A DNA stretch of 64,000 nucleotides, from positions 1-64,000 of the forward strand of contig VHCX01000007.1 of the NCBI GenBank assembly GCA_016871615.1, written 5' to 3'. A program made the position numbers and the translations under genes. Of the stretch, positions 16,063-24,790 are shown piece after piece. This DNA comes from Verrucomicrobiota bacterium. Lineage in GTDB: Bacteria > Verrucomicrobiota > Verrucomicrobiia > Limisphaerales > UBA9464. The notes below the pieces were generated by a model. The model did not search any database, was not told where the DNA came from, and saw only the letters and a program-made list of their open reading frames with translations. Position 1 is the stretch's first letter. Every line of letters starts with the position of its first letter.

Positions 16063-17373
16063 TCAGTTGAGCACGATCCCCAGACGCAGGTAGGTTGGCA
16101 CGTCGAGGTCCACGCCCTTGTGGCGGTTGCGCTCGGTGTTGTCGAAGCGGCCCCGCTGCGCGATGTCGAAGTTCATGACCATCTGGGAGTCGGTCCGCCC
16201 GCGGGAGGAGGGCCTGGAACGCTGCCGGCTCAGGATCCGCTGGCGCTGCTCCATGCTGAGCTCCGGGGGCGGCGGGATCAGCCGGGGGTCGGCGACGGTC
16301 CGCTGCTCCGGGGCCTGCAGGAAGTCCTCGCCGCCGAAGGGGGCCGTCGTCCCGCCGCTTTCCGCGGACCGCACTTTGGCAGCCTGCGGTGTCGGGACCT
16401 CCCCGCCGCCGAAGCCGGACCCTACCCGCGCGGCCGCCGCCTGGGCCGGGGCCCGGGTGGTGATCGCCGTGACGTGGAGGTGCCCGGTCAGGGACGGGTC
16501 GATCGACGCGCCGACGACGAAGTCGGCCGACGGGCAACGGGCCTGGAGGGTCTCGACAAGGTGTTCGACCTCGCCGATCTGCAGGTCGTCGCCACCAGCC
16601 ACCCCGATCAGCACCTCGCGGGCCGAGGCCAGCGCCGCACCGGTGTCGAGGAAGGGGTGCGTGAGCAACTGCTCGGCCGCCGCGTGGGCCCGGTTGCCGC
16701 CGGTGGCCTGCACGGCCGCGAAGGCGCTCTCGGCATGACGGCCGCGCAGCAGGCGCTCGATGTGGGCGAACTCGATGGGGATCAGCCCGGGAGAGTCGAG
16801 CAGACGCCAGAGGCCCTGGAGGGTCTGGGCCAGCAGCTCGTTGGCGAACTGGTAGAGTTCGTGGGGGTGGGTCCGGTCGTCGTGCATCCTCCGGACCCTC
16901 TGGTTGGAGATGGCCAGGACCGCGTCGGCCGCGTTGCGCAGGCGCTCGAGCGACTCTTGGGCGAACTGCACGCGACGGCGCTCGAACTCGAAGGGCGTCG
17001 TGGCGATGACCAGCACGAGGGCGCCGGACTCGCGGGCCGCCCGGGCGACCACCGGTGCCGCCCCGGAGCCCGTCCCGCCGCCGAGGCCCGCGACGACGAA
17101 GACCATCCGAGCCCCTTGCGTGAACTCCCGGATGGACGCGAGGTCGGCCTCCGCGCTCAGGCGCCCGATGTCGGGGTCTCCCCCGGCCCCGAGGCCGTGG
17201 CTGACCGAAAGGCCCAGGGTGAGCCTCCGGTCGATCGGGGAGGTGCGGAGCGACTCGGGGCTGGTGTCGGCATGGGCGCACTCCAGCGCGCCGGGGGAAC
17301 GCCGGCGGAGCGCGTCGAGGATCCGTGCTCCGGCGTGGCCGACGGCGAGGAATCGGATGGCGGCGTCGTTCAT
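16063..17373 (-). CDS. ftsZ: Divergent FtsZ with altered GTPase loops
   Basis: A 436-residue tubulin-like protein at the expected end of the dcw cluster, 17 bp after ftsA. Conserved: the T3 segment GLGAGGDPDIGR, the T4 loop GGGTGSGAAPVVA, the T6 helix QFANELL, and a C-terminal tail with DVPTYLRLG, like the usual FtsA-binding D(I/V)PxFLR peptide. Altered: the T1 loop GGGGNA is GHAGAR, the T2 NTD is ADT, and the T7 loop GLxNVDFADV is GLIPIEFAHI. In T7 the Asn, Asp and Asp that complete the neighbour's GTP hydrolysis site are Pro, Glu and His. Nucleotide binding may persist through T4, but normal hydrolysis looks unlikely. A ~90-residue variable linker precedes the tail. Divergent FtsZ proteins are known in this phylum, from memory. 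Confidence 0.85.
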   Translation of the reverse strand: MNDAAIRFLAVGHAGARILDALRRRSPGALECAHADTSPESLRTSPIDRRLTLGLSVSHGLGAGGDPDIGRLSAEADLASIREFTQGARMVFVVAGLGGGTGSGAAPVVARAARESGALVLVIATTPFEFERRRVQFAQESLERLRNAADAVLAISNQRVRRMHDDRTHPHELYQFANELLAQTLQGLWRLLDSPGLIPIEFAHIERLLRGRHAESAFAAVQATGGNRAHAAAEQLLTHPFLDTGAALASAREVLIGVAGGDDLQIGEVEHLVETLQARCPSADFVVGASIDPSLTGHLHVTAITTRAPAQAAAARVGSGFGGGEVPTPQAAKVRSAESGGTTAPFGGEDFLQAPEQRTVADPRLIPPPPELSMEQRQRILSRQRSRPSSRGRTDSQMVMNFDIAQRGRFDNTERNRHKGVDLDVPTYLRLGIVLN

Positions 17374-17390
17374 GCGTTGGGGGGTCGGGG

Positions 17391-18599
17391 TCAGCGGAGG
17401 AAGGGGAAAACGTCCCGGAGGCTGAAGCGCTGGCGCGGCCGGTTGCGCAGGCGCATGCCGCCGTACCGGGCGATGCCGATGGCCGTCGCGAACTCCGGGT
17501 GGGCCAGCGTGGCGGAGTTGCCCGCGATGTTCCGGCAGGTCGCCCGTGTCACGGGCAGGCGGAAGATGCGCTGGGCCAGAGTGTCGATGCCCGGGATGAG
17601 CGAGGAGCCTCCGGACAGGAAGACCCCGGCGCGCGCCTCGTCGAGCAGGCAGCCCTCCGCGCAGCGCTCGGCCACCAGCTCGAAGAGCTCCTGCAGGCGC
17701 ACGGACATGATCCGGTGGAGCTGCTCGAGGCTGATCTCCCTCGACGGGATCCCCACATCGTTCTCGCCCAGCGGCACCGACTGGCCCCGGCTCCCGGCCC
17801 CGACCACGGCGCTGCCGTGGCGGATCTTGAGCCGCTCGGCCATCCCCATGCTGATCTTCAGGCCGAGGGCGATGTCGTTGCTGACATGGTCGCCCCCGAT
17901 GGCGAACACCCCGGACTGCCGGATGGCCTGGCCCTGTTGGAGGACGAACTCGGTGGCGCCGCCCCCGATGTCGATGACCAGCGCCCCGTTCTCCTTGTCC
18001 TCGGGCGTCAGCACCGCCTGCGCGTTGGCCAGGCCATTGAAGACCGGTTGGTTCACCTCGATCGAGAGCGACTGCACCAGCTGCATGGAATTCTGGATGC
18101 GCAGGGCGTTGCCGTGGATCACATGCACGTGGGCCTCGACCTTCCGTCCCAGCCGTCCGGCCGGGTTGTCGGCCACCTCGACCCCGTCGACGCAGATGCG
18201 CTGGCGGATCGTGTGCAGGATGGTGTGCTCGGCCGGCAGGGTGATCGCCTTGGCGTTCTCCGCGGCGTCGGCGACGTCCTGCGCGGTGACCAGGCGGTCG
18301 TCCGAGGCGACCGGGTGCATGCCGACGTTGTTGAAGCCCTCGATGTGCCGACCGGTGACCCCGAGGAACAGGTTGCGGATGGTGACCTGCGCCTGCTCCT
18401 CGGCGTTCCCGAGTGCCGAGCGGACGTCCTCCTGCGCCTTTTCGCGGTCCACGACCTCGCCCTTGCGCACGCCGTGGGACCTCGCCTGGCCGATGCCGAG
18501 CAGGGTGAACTCCCCGCGCTCGGTCTCCTCGCCGATGGCGGCGCAGATCTTGGAGGTGCCGATCTCGAGTCCGACCAGGATGGGGGATGCCTTAGACAT
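17391..18599 (-). CDS. ftsA: Cell division protein FtsA
   Basis: A 402-residue actin-like ATPase that tethers FtsZ to the membrane and activates septal wall synthesis. Actin-fold motifs: phosphate-1 GLEIGTSKICAAIGE near the N-terminus, the SHS2-containing 1C domain (VTIRNLFLGVTGRHIEGFNN), phosphate-2 ALVIDIGGGATEFVL, and the adenosine motif GVFLSGGSSLIPGI. The last residues RQRFSLRDVFPFLR could form the short amphipathic membrane helix expected of FtsA, though it is weak. ATG 18599 lies inside the end of ftsQ (8-bp overlap), indicating coupled translation. Unlike the neighbouring ftsZ, this protein looks ordinary. Confidence 0.95.
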   Translation of the reverse strand: MSKASPILVGLEIGTSKICAAIGEETERGEFTLLGIGQARSHGVRKGEVVDREKAQEDVRSALGNAEEQAQVTIRNLFLGVTGRHIEGFNNVGMHPVASDDRLVTAQDVADAAENAKAITLPAEHTILHTIRQRICVDGVEVADNPAGRLGRKVEAHVHVIHGNALRIQNSMQLVQSLSIEVNQPVFNGLANAQAVLTPEDKENGALVIDIGGGATEFVLQQGQAIRQSGVFAIGGDHVSNDIALGLKISMGMAERLKIRHGSAVVGAGSRGQSVPLGENDVGIPSREISLEQLHRIMSVRLQELFELVAERCAEGCLLDEARAGVFLSGGSSLIPGIDTLAQRIFRLPVTRATCRNIAGNSATLAHPEFATAIGIARYGGMRLRNRPRQRFSLRDVFPFLR

Positions 18600-19569
18600 G
18601 GGTTCTTCGGGTCTGTCGTTTGGGTCGGGGGCGCTGGATGCGGTCGGGGACCCGGTCGACCGTGTCGGCCGACGGCGCGGGGGCCGCCAGGGGCTCGTTC
18701 CAGCGGATGGGGGAGTTCTGCCATACGCTGAGGTCCAGGGAGCGGATGGAGCGCGGCTCCTGGGCCGACTCGAACCGGCGCAGGATGTCGCCCCAGCGGC
18801 GCAGTTGCGTGGGGTAGTCGCGGGTGGCGAAGGTGACCTCCGCACCCGTCTCGGTCGTGGCCACGAGCACCCCGGGCTCGGCGATGGACACCGAGCGGAT
18901 CTCGGGCAGGCCGGTCGGCGCGGCGGCCTCGTAGGCCCGGATGAAGTCGAGGGCCCGCAGCGTGTCGGCCCGCGCCGTGGGCCGCTGCGCGTCGTGGCCG
19001 ACGAGCACCGGCAGCGCCGACTCGGCCTCGACGGCCTCGGCGGGCGCGCTCGAGGCGTCAAGCGGCAGCATCAGGTGGCCGGCCTCGTCGAGCAGGTAGC
19101 GCGCCTGGAGCCCGTTGCGGGAGAGGGGTTCGACGGCGACGAGCGGCAGCCGCTCACGGATACCGATGAGCAGCGTCCCGGGGAACTCGGCGACGATGCA
19201 GGCCGAGGCGATCCTGGGATGGTGCTGCAGGCGGTCCCTCAGTCCCGGCAGGTCGATCGAGAGGATGTTGCGCCCCTTGGGCACGCCGGCCAGGCGACGG
19301 ACCTCGTCGGCCGAGAGCACGCCGTCGACCTCCACCACCACCTCCCGGAGCGCCAGCGATGGCATGCGGTGCACCCAGTTCTCGCGCAGCCACCAGCCGC
19401 CCGCCGCCAGCGACGCCCCGAACACCAGGGCCACCACCAGCCGGACGGCCCATCGCACGGGGCGCGCAGCCGTCCCGTTCGACCCGTCCGGGGCGTCGGC
19501 GCGCAGGCGGGCCTCCAGCACGGGTCCCGACCGTGTCCGTCTGCGGTTCTCCTGGGTGCGGGTGAACAT
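18592..19569 (-). CDS. ftsQ: Cell division protein FtsQ
   Basis: A 325-residue bitopic protein. A basic cytoplasmic tail (~40 residues) precedes one TM (WAVRLVVALVFGASLAAGGWWL), then a POTRA domain (LALREVVVEVDGVLSADEVRRLAGVPKGRNILSIDL) and the FtsQ beta domain (RDRLQHHPRIASACIVAEFPGTLLIGIRERLPLVAV... ARYLLDEAGHLM). FtsQ recruits FtsL and the septal synthase FtsW-FtsI through its periplasmic part. The C-terminus is Pro/Arg-rich. It starts 4 bp after the ddl stop and overlaps ftsA by 8 bp, as in most dcw clusters. Confidence 0.92.
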   Translation of the reverse strand: MFTRTQENRRRTRSGPVLEARLRADAPDGSNGTAARPVRWAVRLVVALVFGASLAAGGWWLRENWVHRMPSLALREVVVEVDGVLSADEVRRLAGVPKGRNILSIDLPGLRDRLQHHPRIASACIVAEFPGTLLIGIRERLPLVAVEPLSRNGLQARYLLDEAGHLMLPLDASSAPAEAVEAESALPVLVGHDAQRPTARADTLRALDFIRAYEAAAPTGLPEIRSVSIAEPGVLVATTETGAEVTFATRDYPTQLRRWGDILRRFESAQEPRSIRSLDLSVWQNSPIRWNEPLAAPAPSADTVDRVPDRIQRPRPKRQTRRTHV

Positions 19570-19573
19570 GGGG

Positions 19574-20488
19574 TCAACGTTCCGTCGCCGGCCTGGCCAG
19601 GGCCCGTCGCACCATCCGCTCGCAGAGCTCCGCGAAGCCGATGTCGGCCGCGGCGGCGGCCTTGGGCAGCAGGCTCGTCTCGGTCATGCCGGGGAGGGTG
19701 TTCACCTCGAGAACCACGGGCGAGCCGTCGGGCCGGACCATCACGTCCACGCGGGCGTAGTCGCGGCAGCCCACCGCGTGGAAGGCCCCCAGCGCGGCGG
19801 CCTGGATGGCCCGGGTCACCTCCCCCGGGAACTCCGCCGGGCAGAAGTACTCGGTGCGGCCGGTGGTGTACTTGTTGGCGTAGTCGTAGGCGCCGGACCT
19901 CGGGCGGACCTCCACCACCGGCAGCGGCTCACCGTCGAGCAGGCCAACGGTGGTCTCGCGTCCGGCGATGCGCTCCTCCATCAGCACCTCGCCGCCATGC
20001 GACAGGGAGAAGGCCAGCGCGCCGGGAAAGTCCTCGATCCGGTCGACGAACCGCAGGCCCACGCTCGAGCCCTGGCGGGCCGGCTTGATCACGACCGGCG
20101 GCCGCCATCCGTCGGGCCAGGGCGCATCGGCGTCGATGAAGCGCTCGAACCGCGCAGTCGGAACCCCGGCCCGGAGGCAGCGGCGCTTGGTGAGGATCTT
20201 GTCGAAGGCGTAGAGGGAGGCCCGGACCCCGCAGCCGGTGTAGGGCACCCCGAGCTCCTCCAGCTCGGACTGGACCGTGCCGTCCTCGCCGTACGTGCCG
20301 TGGAGGGCCAGGAAGACCACGTCGGTTCCGTCCGGGATCTCCGGGGCCCCGGGCACCGGATCGACCTCGTCGATCCGGTGGCCCAGCGACCTCAGGGCCC
20401 GCGCCACGGCGTCGCCGGAGCGCAGCGAGACCTCCCGCTCGGCCGATGGGCCGCCGCGCAGCACGGTGATGTGGAGGCGGTCGGTCAT
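19574..20488 (-). CDS. ddl: D-alanine--D-alanine ligase
   Basis: A 304-residue ATP-grasp enzyme joining two D-alanines for the peptidoglycan stem. Motifs: N-terminal LRGGPSAEREVSLRSG, LHGTYGEDGTVQSELEELGVPYTG, DKILTKRRCLRAGVPT, VIKPARQGSSVGL, EERIAGRETTVGLL, YDYANKYTTGRTEYFCPA, and the closing VVLEVNTLPGMTETSLLPKAA with its Mg-binding Glu and Asn. ATG 20488 shares an ATGA overlap with the murB stop. Length and motifs are normal, so the cluster does make a D-Ala-D-Ala substrate for MurF. Confidence 0.95.
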   Translation of the reverse strand: MTDRLHITVLRGGPSAEREVSLRSGDAVARALRSLGHRIDEVDPVPGAPEIPDGTDVVFLALHGTYGEDGTVQSELEELGVPYTGCGVRASLYAFDKILTKRRCLRAGVPTARFERFIDADAPWPDGWRPPVVIKPARQGSSVGLRFVDRIEDFPGALAFSLSHGGEVLMEERIAGRETTVGLLDGEPLPVVEVRPRSGAYDYANKYTTGRTEYFCPAEFPGEVTRAIQAAALGAFHAVGCRDYARVDVMVRPDGSPVVLEVNTLPGMTETSLLPKAAAAADIGFAELCERMVRRALARPATER

Positions 20489-21474
20489 GCGTCCTCGCCC
20501 ACGATCTCCACCTCGATCTCCAGCGCGACACCCCGCTCCCCGAGCGCCCTCGTGCGGACCAGGTCGATCAGGGCGAGCATGTCCGCCGCGGTGGCCCGCC
20601 CGAGGTTGACGAAGAAATTGCCGTGGACGTCGCTGACCATGGCGTCGCCGACGCGCGTCCCCTTGAGCCCCAGCTCGTCGATGAGACGGCCGGCCGGGAG
20701 CGTCGGCAGGGGATTCTTGAAGGTGCAACCCGCGCTCGGCTGGCTGGGCTGGCTCGACCAGCGCTTGCCCGAATACTGCTCCATGCGGTCCCGGATCGTG
20801 TCGGCATCCTCGGGTCGTCCCCGCAGCACCGCGCCGAGCGCGATGTGCGTGGCGAGCATCGGGCAGGAGCGGTACTCGACGGGCACCTCGCGGGCCGGCA
20901 GGTGGCGGACCTCCCCGAGGCGGCTCATGCAGCGCAGCTCCTCCACCGCGTCGAAGGTCCACGACCCCATCGCCCCCGCGTTCATCCGCAACGCCCCGCC
21001 GAGGGAGCCCGGGATGCCCTCGAAGAACTCGAGGCCGCCGATGCCGGCGCGCCGGGCCTCGTGGGCGATCGTCTTGAGCCGGGCCCCGGCGCCGGCGGTG
21101 ATCCGCCCCCCATCGGTCTCGACGCGTGAGAAGTGGGGATGGGCGAGCGAGACGACCAGGCCGCGGATGCCGCCATCCCGCACCAGCAGGTTGGAGCCGC
21201 GGCCGAGCAGGAAGACCGGCAGGCCGCGGAGGTTGGCGATCTCGAGGGCGGACGCCAGCGCGTTGTCCGAGCCGGGTTCCACGTAGAGGTCGGCCGGCCC
21301 GCCGACGCGCAGGGTGGTGCGCCGGGCCAGGGGTTCGTCGCGCCTCACCACCGTCCCGGCAGGCAGGACGATCCCGAGGTCCCGGAAGGCGTTGGAGATG
21401 TCCTCGGCGTGGGCGGCGGCCGACTCGATCGCCGGATCGACCTGTTCCGGGCTCAGTCGCAGCGGGTTGCTCAT
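20485..21474 (-). CDS. murB: UDP-N-acetylenolpyruvoylglucosamine reductase
   Basis: A 329-residue FAD enzyme that reduces enolpyruvyl-UDP-GlcNAc to UDP-MurNAc with NADPH. Seen: RRTTLRVGGPADLYV, the FAD loop LGRGSNLLVRDGGIRGLVV, GIPGSLGGALRMNAGAMG, and SAGCTFKNP, where the proton donor is Cys in place of the commoner Ser (known in other MurB proteins). The C-terminal VSDVHGNFFVNLG carries a normal substrate-binding pattern. It overlaps murG (ATGA) and ddl (ATGA). In most dcw clusters murC stands between murG and murB; here the two are directly joined. Confidence 0.95.
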   Translation of the reverse strand: MSNPLRLSPEQVDPAIESAAAHAEDISNAFRDLGIVLPAGTVVRRDEPLARRTTLRVGGPADLYVEPGSDNALASALEIANLRGLPVFLLGRGSNLLVRDGGIRGLVVSLAHPHFSRVETDGGRITAGAGARLKTIAHEARRAGIGGLEFFEGIPGSLGGALRMNAGAMGSWTFDAVEELRCMSRLGEVRHLPAREVPVEYRSCPMLATHIALGAVLRGRPEDADTIRDRMEQYSGKRWSSQPSQPSAGCTFKNPLPTLPAGRLIDELGLKGTRVGDAMVSDVHGNFFVNLGRATAADMLALIDLVRTRALGERGVALEIEVEIVGEDA

Positions 21475-22685
21475 GCGGCCTCCTTGAAGGGCATCCAGCG
21501 GCCGCCCACCGGCAGCCCGGATCCCCGGGGGCCGCGTCGGACGGCCTGGGTGAAAGGCTGGCGCAGGTGGTGGAGGATGCCTTCGGCGATCGCCGCCGCC
21601 GCATCCGGGCGGTCCAGTCCGGCCAGGGCCCGGCGCATCGCCAGGCGCTTCGCGTCGTCCCGGACCAGCGGCAGCACCGCGTCCATCAAGCGGTCCGGCG
21701 ACAGCCCCGCCTGCCCGAGCAGCGTGGCCGCGCCGACCCCGGCCAGGGCGGAGGCGTTGTGGCGCTGGTGGTCGTCTTGCGCCGTGGGCAGCGGCACCAG
21801 CACCGCGGGAAGCCCGGCGGCGGCCAGTTCCGCCAGCGACGAGGCCCCGGCCCGGCTGACCGCCGCATCGGCCGCCTCGAGCGCCCGGTGCATCTCACGG
21901 AGGAAGGGCCGGACGAACGATCGCGCGCCCAGCGGACGGTGCGCGGCCTGCACCTCGGTGAGGTCGGGAACCCCGGCCAGGTGGATGAACTGGAGGTCCG
22001 GCTCGGCGGCGGCCAGGCCGGGCAGGGCCGCGCACACCGCCCGGTTGAGCCCCCGGGCGCCCTGGCTGCCTCCGGTGACCAGCAGCACCGGCCGGGACGG
22101 ATCGAGGCCGAGGGCGATCCGTGCCGCCCCGGCGTCGCGGCCGTGCCGCAGCCGCGCGATCTCCCCGCGGACCGGGGTGCCCGTGCAGGTCGTGCGCGCG
22201 GCGCCCCACCGGGAGGCCGTCTCCTCGAAGCCGCAGAAGGCCTCCCGCACCCAGCGGGCCATCAGCCGGTTGGCCCGTCCTGGCACGGTGTTGGACTCGT
22301 GGAGGAAGATCGCGGCGCCGAGGCGTCGCCCTGCCAGCATCGGCGGAGCGGCGGTGAATCCCCCCATGCCGAGCACCGCCTCCGGGGGTCGCGGGCCGAG
22401 GCCGCGGCCGGTGAAGAGCCGATGCGCGCACCGCCAGGCGCGGACGAAGCCCGCCAGGAACGAGCCCACGTTGCCTCCCTGCAGCCCCACCGCCGGGAGC
22501 GTCGCCGTGGCCAGGCCGATCCCCGGCAGGGCCTCCTGGTCGACCTCCTTCGGCGAGACCAGCAGGGTGACCTGCGCGCCCCGGGTCGCGAGTTCCCGTC
22601 CCACCGCCAGCCCCGGGAAGAGGTGGCCGCCGGTTCCGCCGCAGGCGATGGCGACATGGATCGAGGTGCCGACGGGTCGGTTCAT
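21471..22685 (-). CDS. murG: Lipid II synthase MurG
   Basis: A 404-residue peripheral GT-B glycosyltransferase that adds GlcNAc to lipid I at the inner face of the membrane. Motifs: ACGGTGGHLFPGLAVG (N-terminal G-loop), VLGMGGFTAAPPMLA, HESNTVPGRANRLMARW, VTGGSQGARGLNRAV (the UDP-GlcNAc loop), SRAGASSLAELAAAGLPAVLVPLP and DDHQRHNASALA. ATG 22685 is coupled by ATGA overlap to ftsW upstream; the C-terminus overlaps murB in the same way. The protein is ~40 residues longer than E. coli MurG, the excess being a Pro/Gly-rich tail (HHLRQPFTQAVRRGPRGSG). Confidence 0.95.
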   Translation of the reverse strand: MNRPVGTSIHVAIACGGTGGHLFPGLAVGRELATRGAQVTLLVSPKEVDQEALPGIGLATATLPAVGLQGGNVGSFLAGFVRAWRCAHRLFTGRGLGPRPPEAVLGMGGFTAAPPMLAGRRLGAAIFLHESNTVPGRANRLMARWVREAFCGFEETASRWGAARTTCTGTPVRGEIARLRHGRDAGAARIALGLDPSRPVLLVTGGSQGARGLNRAVCAALPGLAAAEPDLQFIHLAGVPDLTEVQAAHRPLGARSFVRPFLREMHRALEAADAAVSRAGASSLAELAAAGLPAVLVPLPTAQDDHQRHNASALAGVGAATLLGQAGLSPDRLMDAVLPLVRDDAKRLAMRRALAGLDRPDAAAAIAEGILHHLRQPFTQAVRRGPRGSGLPVGGRWMPFKEAA

Positions 22686-23827
22686 CGGGCGGGCAGGGAT
22701 TCGAGGTCCGGGCAATGGAAGGGGTTGGTCCGGACGCCGGATGCCGACTCGACCGTCTCCGGGGCCCGCCGGGCGATCGACAGCAGCAGGCCGACCAGTG
22801 CCAGCATCGTCACCGCGCTCGAGCCACCCCGGCTCACGAAGGGCAGGGGCATGCCCTTGTTGATCATCGAATTGGTGACCACGGCGATGTTGATCATCGC
22901 CTGGCAGGCGATCAGGAAACCGATGCCCCCGGCCAACAGCCTCCCCTCCGCGTCGGCCGCCCGGGCGGCGATGCGGACCGCGCAGAGGAGGATCACCACG
23001 AAGGCGACCAGCACCCCGAGGGTGAAGAAGAGGCCCAGCTCCTCGCCGATCACCGGCAGGATGAAGTCGGTGTGCTGCTCCGGGATGGTGAGCTTGATGA
23101 CCCCGGAGCCCAGCCCCACGCCCTCGAGGCCGCCTTCGCGCAGGGCCGCCAGCGACTTCAGCGCCTGCGACCCGGTGGTCTGCGGATACAGCTCCGGATG
23201 CAGGAAGGCGTCCATCCGGTCGCGCACCATCTTGCTGGACTGGTAGAAGTGCACGCCCAGACCGGCCCCGAGCAGCAGCGGCACGATGGCGAAGCGCCGG
23301 CGCATCCCGCCGAGCAACAGGACCACCACCGTCACCATGCCGAAGAGGATCATGGTGCCGCGGTCGGGCTGCTTGTAGAGCAGGCCCAGGAGCGGCAGCA
23401 CCACCAGGCCGGGCAGCACCAGTCCCCAGAGGCCGGTCTGGATGAAGCCGCCGAGGCGCATGCGGGGGCCGAACCTCGCTCCCCAGGCCGCCAGCGTGAG
23501 CAGGAGGGGCAGCTTGGCGAACTCCCCGGGCTGGGTGCCGAAGACCCAGCGCTGGGCCCCGTTGCGGTAGGTGCCCAGCGGCGAGAGCACCAGCACCAGG
23601 AGAACCAGCGCGATGCCGTACCCCCACCAGTGGTTCCGGAGCCACAGCCGGTAGTCGTTCCGCCACAGGGCGCACATCAGGGCCGCCCCGACCAGGATGG
23701 CCACGCCCTGGGTGGCCACGAGGTTCGAGAACCTCGCGTCCATCATCACCGCGCTGGCCAGCATGGTGAAGCTGAGGGCCAGCAGGAGGCTGACCGTCAA
23801 CAGCAGCAGGATCGACGTGGTGCGCAT
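22682..23827 (-). CDS. ftsW: SEDS-family septal glycosyltransferase FtsW
   Basis: A 381-residue integral membrane protein with about ten TM helices. It polymerises lipid II at the septum together with FtsI. SEDS motifs are present: RNGAQRWVFGTQPGEFAKLPLLL, YKQPDRGTMILFG, HTDFILPVIGEELGLFF, and the final NSMINKGMPLPFVSRGGSS. The Asp of the catalytic Q-P-D segment is retained. It follows the LysM gene by 51 bp and overlaps murG by 4 bp. A second SEDS protein in the window (rodA) belongs to the mre operon; position in dcw decides FtsW here. Confidence 0.93.
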   Translation of the reverse strand: MRTTSILLLLTVSLLLALSFTMLASAVMMDARFSNLVATQGVAILVGAALMCALWRNDYRLWLRNHWWGYGIALVLLVLVLSPLGTYRNGAQRWVFGTQPGEFAKLPLLLTLAAWGARFGPRMRLGGFIQTGLWGLVLPGLVVLPLLGLLYKQPDRGTMILFGMVTVVVLLLGGMRRRFAIVPLLLGAGLGVHFYQSSKMVRDRMDAFLHPELYPQTTGSQALKSLAALREGGLEGVGLGSGVIKLTIPEQHTDFILPVIGEELGLFFTLGVLVAFVVILLCAVRIAARAADAEGRLLAGGIGFLIACQAMINIAVVTNSMINKGMPLPFVSRGGSSAVTMLALVGLLLSIARRAPETVESASGVRTNPFHCPDLESLPAR

Positions 23828-23878
23828 GGGGAGGGGGCGTCTCGGGAGAGGAGGACCTTCGGGAGTCCCGTTGCCGGT

Positions 23879-24790
23879 TCAGCGGCCCGGCACGGCCGGA
23901 GGAGCCACCGGGGCCGGGTCGGCGATGGGCGCATCCGCCGGGGCCTCGGTCGCGGGGGCCGTCGCCTCGGGGGCGCCCTTGTCGGGGATCTTGAGCTTCT
24001 GCCCGATGTTGATCTTGTCGCCGGAGAGGTTGTTGGCGGCGCGCAGGGCCTTCACCGTGACCCCGTGCTTCTTGGCGATCTTGCCGAGGGTGTCTCCGCC
24101 CTTGACCGTGTGGGAGGATCCACCGGTGGCTTCGCCGGCGGCGTCGGCGGCATCGGTGCCGGCCGACTTGGCGGCCTTGGTGCCCTTCTTCGGCGCGGCC
24201 TCCTTCGCGGTCCCGGCGGCGGGCAGCTGCAGGACCTGGTCCACCTTGAGCTTGCCGAGGTCGGTGTTCGGGTTGGCGTCCTTCAGCGCCTTGAGGGAGA
24301 TTCCGTTGGCCTTGGCGATGTTGAAGGCGATGTCACCGCTCTTGACCTTGTACTCGCTGGTCGCGGTTCCGGCAGGCTCCCCCGGAGACCGGGTTTCGGG
24401 CGGAGTGCCGCCGCCGGCGGGACCGACGCCCAGTTCGGGCGGGGCAACGATCGTGGGAGGGTTGGTGGCGCCGGACGGGAAGGTCGCGACCGCGCCGCCC
24501 GGGACGGTGGGCGGGTTGGTCGGCAGCGCGTCCGCACCCGGCGGTGGCACGAGGTCGGCGGCACCGCCCGGGGGTTGGGCGGGCTGGACCGCCACATCCG
24601 TCGGGTGTGCCGGCGTCGCGGGCTCGGAGGTCGTCGCCGTGCTCTCCTTGTTGCAGCCGTTGAGCAGCACCACGAGGAACACGGCCACGTGCGCGCTGAA
24701 GATGAAGGCGGCGATGCTGAAGGTGGATCGGCTCTTGGCCGCCTGCTCCAGTTTGGAACCGGGCAGCAGGGGGGAGTTGGGGATGCTCAT
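23879..24790 (-). CDS. Membrane-anchored protein with two LysM domains, in the murD position
   Basis: A 303-residue protein between mraY and ftsW, where murD normally lies. It has a short cytoplasmic start, one TM (TFSIAAFIFSAHVAVFLVVLL ending in NGC), a long Pro/Ala/Thr linker, then two LysM domains: YKVKSGDIAFNIAKANGISL (about residues 160-205) and HTVKGGDTLGKIAKKHGVTV (about 237-280). LysM domains bind the GlcNAc backbone of peptidoglycan, so this is likely a septal wall-binding protein; no enzymatic domain is attached. Placement among division genes supports a role in septation, comparable in concept to SPOR-domain proteins. Gaps of 332 bp upstream and 51 bp downstream set it slightly apart from its neighbours. 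Confidence 0.8.
   Translation of the reverse strand: MSIPNSPLLPGSKLEQAAKSRSTFSIAAFIFSAHVAVFLVVLLNGCNKESTATTSEPATPAHPTDVAVQPAQPPGGAADLVPPPGADALPTNPPTVPGGAVATFPSGATNPPTIVAPPELGVGPAGGGTPPETRSPGEPAGTATSEYKVKSGDIAFNIAKANGISLKALKDANPNTDLGKLKVDQVLQLPAAGTAKEAAPKKGTKAAKSAGTDAADAAGEATGGSSHTVKGGDTLGKIAKKHGVTVKALRAANNLSGDKINIGQKLKIPDKGAPEATAPATEAPADAPIADPAPVAPPAVPGR

Noticed and set aside
16057-20088. 1343-aa plus-strand ORF
   Set aside because: Antisense to ftsZ, ftsA, ftsQ and ddl, which have strong family motifs.
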